Below are positions 37,476 through 37,580 of a stretch of 37,580 nt of DNA, in pieces (the first letter of the stretch is position 1; every line of letters starts with the position of its first letter). The notes beneath the pieces are model-generated. The model was not told the DNA's origin. It made no database searches and worked only from the letters and a program-made list of their open reading frames with translations. A program made the translations under genes and the position numbers. The DNA is from Betaproteobacteria bacterium (lineage in GTDB: Bacteria; Pseudomonadota; Gammaproteobacteria; Burkholderiales; SG8-41), in the NCBI GenBank assembly GCA_016868015.1, contig VGIF01000013.1, positions 1 through 37,580 of the forward strand. Reading direction: 5' to 3'.

Positions 37476-37580
37476 GGAAGCGCTGAATAAGTCCCCGATT
37501 GCTCTGTAAACGCGAATTCCAGTGGTACGTTCTGATTGGGAGGACGTATTCGCGAGCCACGAGGCAAGACATGAAACAAA
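37476..37580 (+). mobile_element. Left end of an IS5-like insertion sequence (partial)
   Basis: GGAAGCGCTGAATAAGTCC (37476-37494) resembles the terminal inverted repeats of IS5-group elements. The four bases before it are TTAA, a match to the YTAR target typical of that group. About 75 bases further an ATG at 37571 opens a frame MKQ.., as in many IS5 transposases, but only ten bases are visible. The element continues beyond the window, so the assignment rests on the end sequence and the spacing. Confidence 0.6.

Overview
The window is GC-rich (about 60% or more) and looks like the chromosome of a betaproteobacterium, probably Burkholderiales or a close uncultured relative. The reasons are the divergent smpB / ratA-rnfH pair, a PEP-CTERM-type surface protein, and ten periplasmic solute-binding proteins of the Bug (TctC-like, tripartite tricarboxylate transporter) family, an expansion typical of that group. 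No tRNA, rRNA, CRISPR array or transcriptional regulator was found.

Layout. 1-2636: unidentified 3' end of a plus-strand gene, a truncated sbtA-like permease start, rnfH and ratA (minus), smpB (plus) and a PEP-CTERM-like exported protein. 2637-3631: mostly non-coding, with one coding-looking remnant. 3632-6528: small unknown protein, then minus-strand Bug + AroQ-like protein, then another Bug. 6672-10513: HpcH/HpaI aldolase, an unknown beta-rich protein next to an orphan phage/contractile-tail tube-like protein, two cell-envelope proteins closed by a strong terminator, a two-helix membrane protein and a DHCW-type cupin. 10515-20729: a long minus-strand series of Bug proteins mixed with enzymes (SDR with altered catalytic residues, alpha/beta hydrolase, VOC-fold protein) and a phytanoyl-CoA-dioxygenase-like enzyme, followed by its MFS transporter neighbour. 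22276-31749: Bug, ACMSD-like amidohydrolase, GMC oxidoreductase, classical SDR, ornithine-cyclodeaminase-like protein, MmgE/PrpD, Bug and GST. 31897-36267: Asp/Glu-racemase-like protein without the family cysteines, then an orphan NorD/CbbO-type VWA protein with its CbbQ/NorQ-type MoxR ATPase. 36520-37580: VOC protein, LCCL-domain protein and the left end of an IS5-like insertion sequence.

The region reads as an accessory catabolic island. Each Bug receptor probably binds one carboxylate-type compound and sits beside one or two enzymes (aldolase, dehydratase, oxidoreductase, amidohydrolase, isomerase-like) that could act on it. No TctA/TctB membrane subunits occur here, so the receptors would need permeases encoded elsewhere or act as sensors.

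The main structural finding is a dispersed AT-rich motif with core GTAAGTATTTGATTTTATT followed a few bases later by a T-run. I count eleven copies on both strands, nearly all within a few to about 100 bases of a start or stop codon, and one inside the ornithine-cyclodeaminase-like gene. GC-rich dRS3-like palindromes form a second repeat family. Two of those are nested inside a larger composite repeat.
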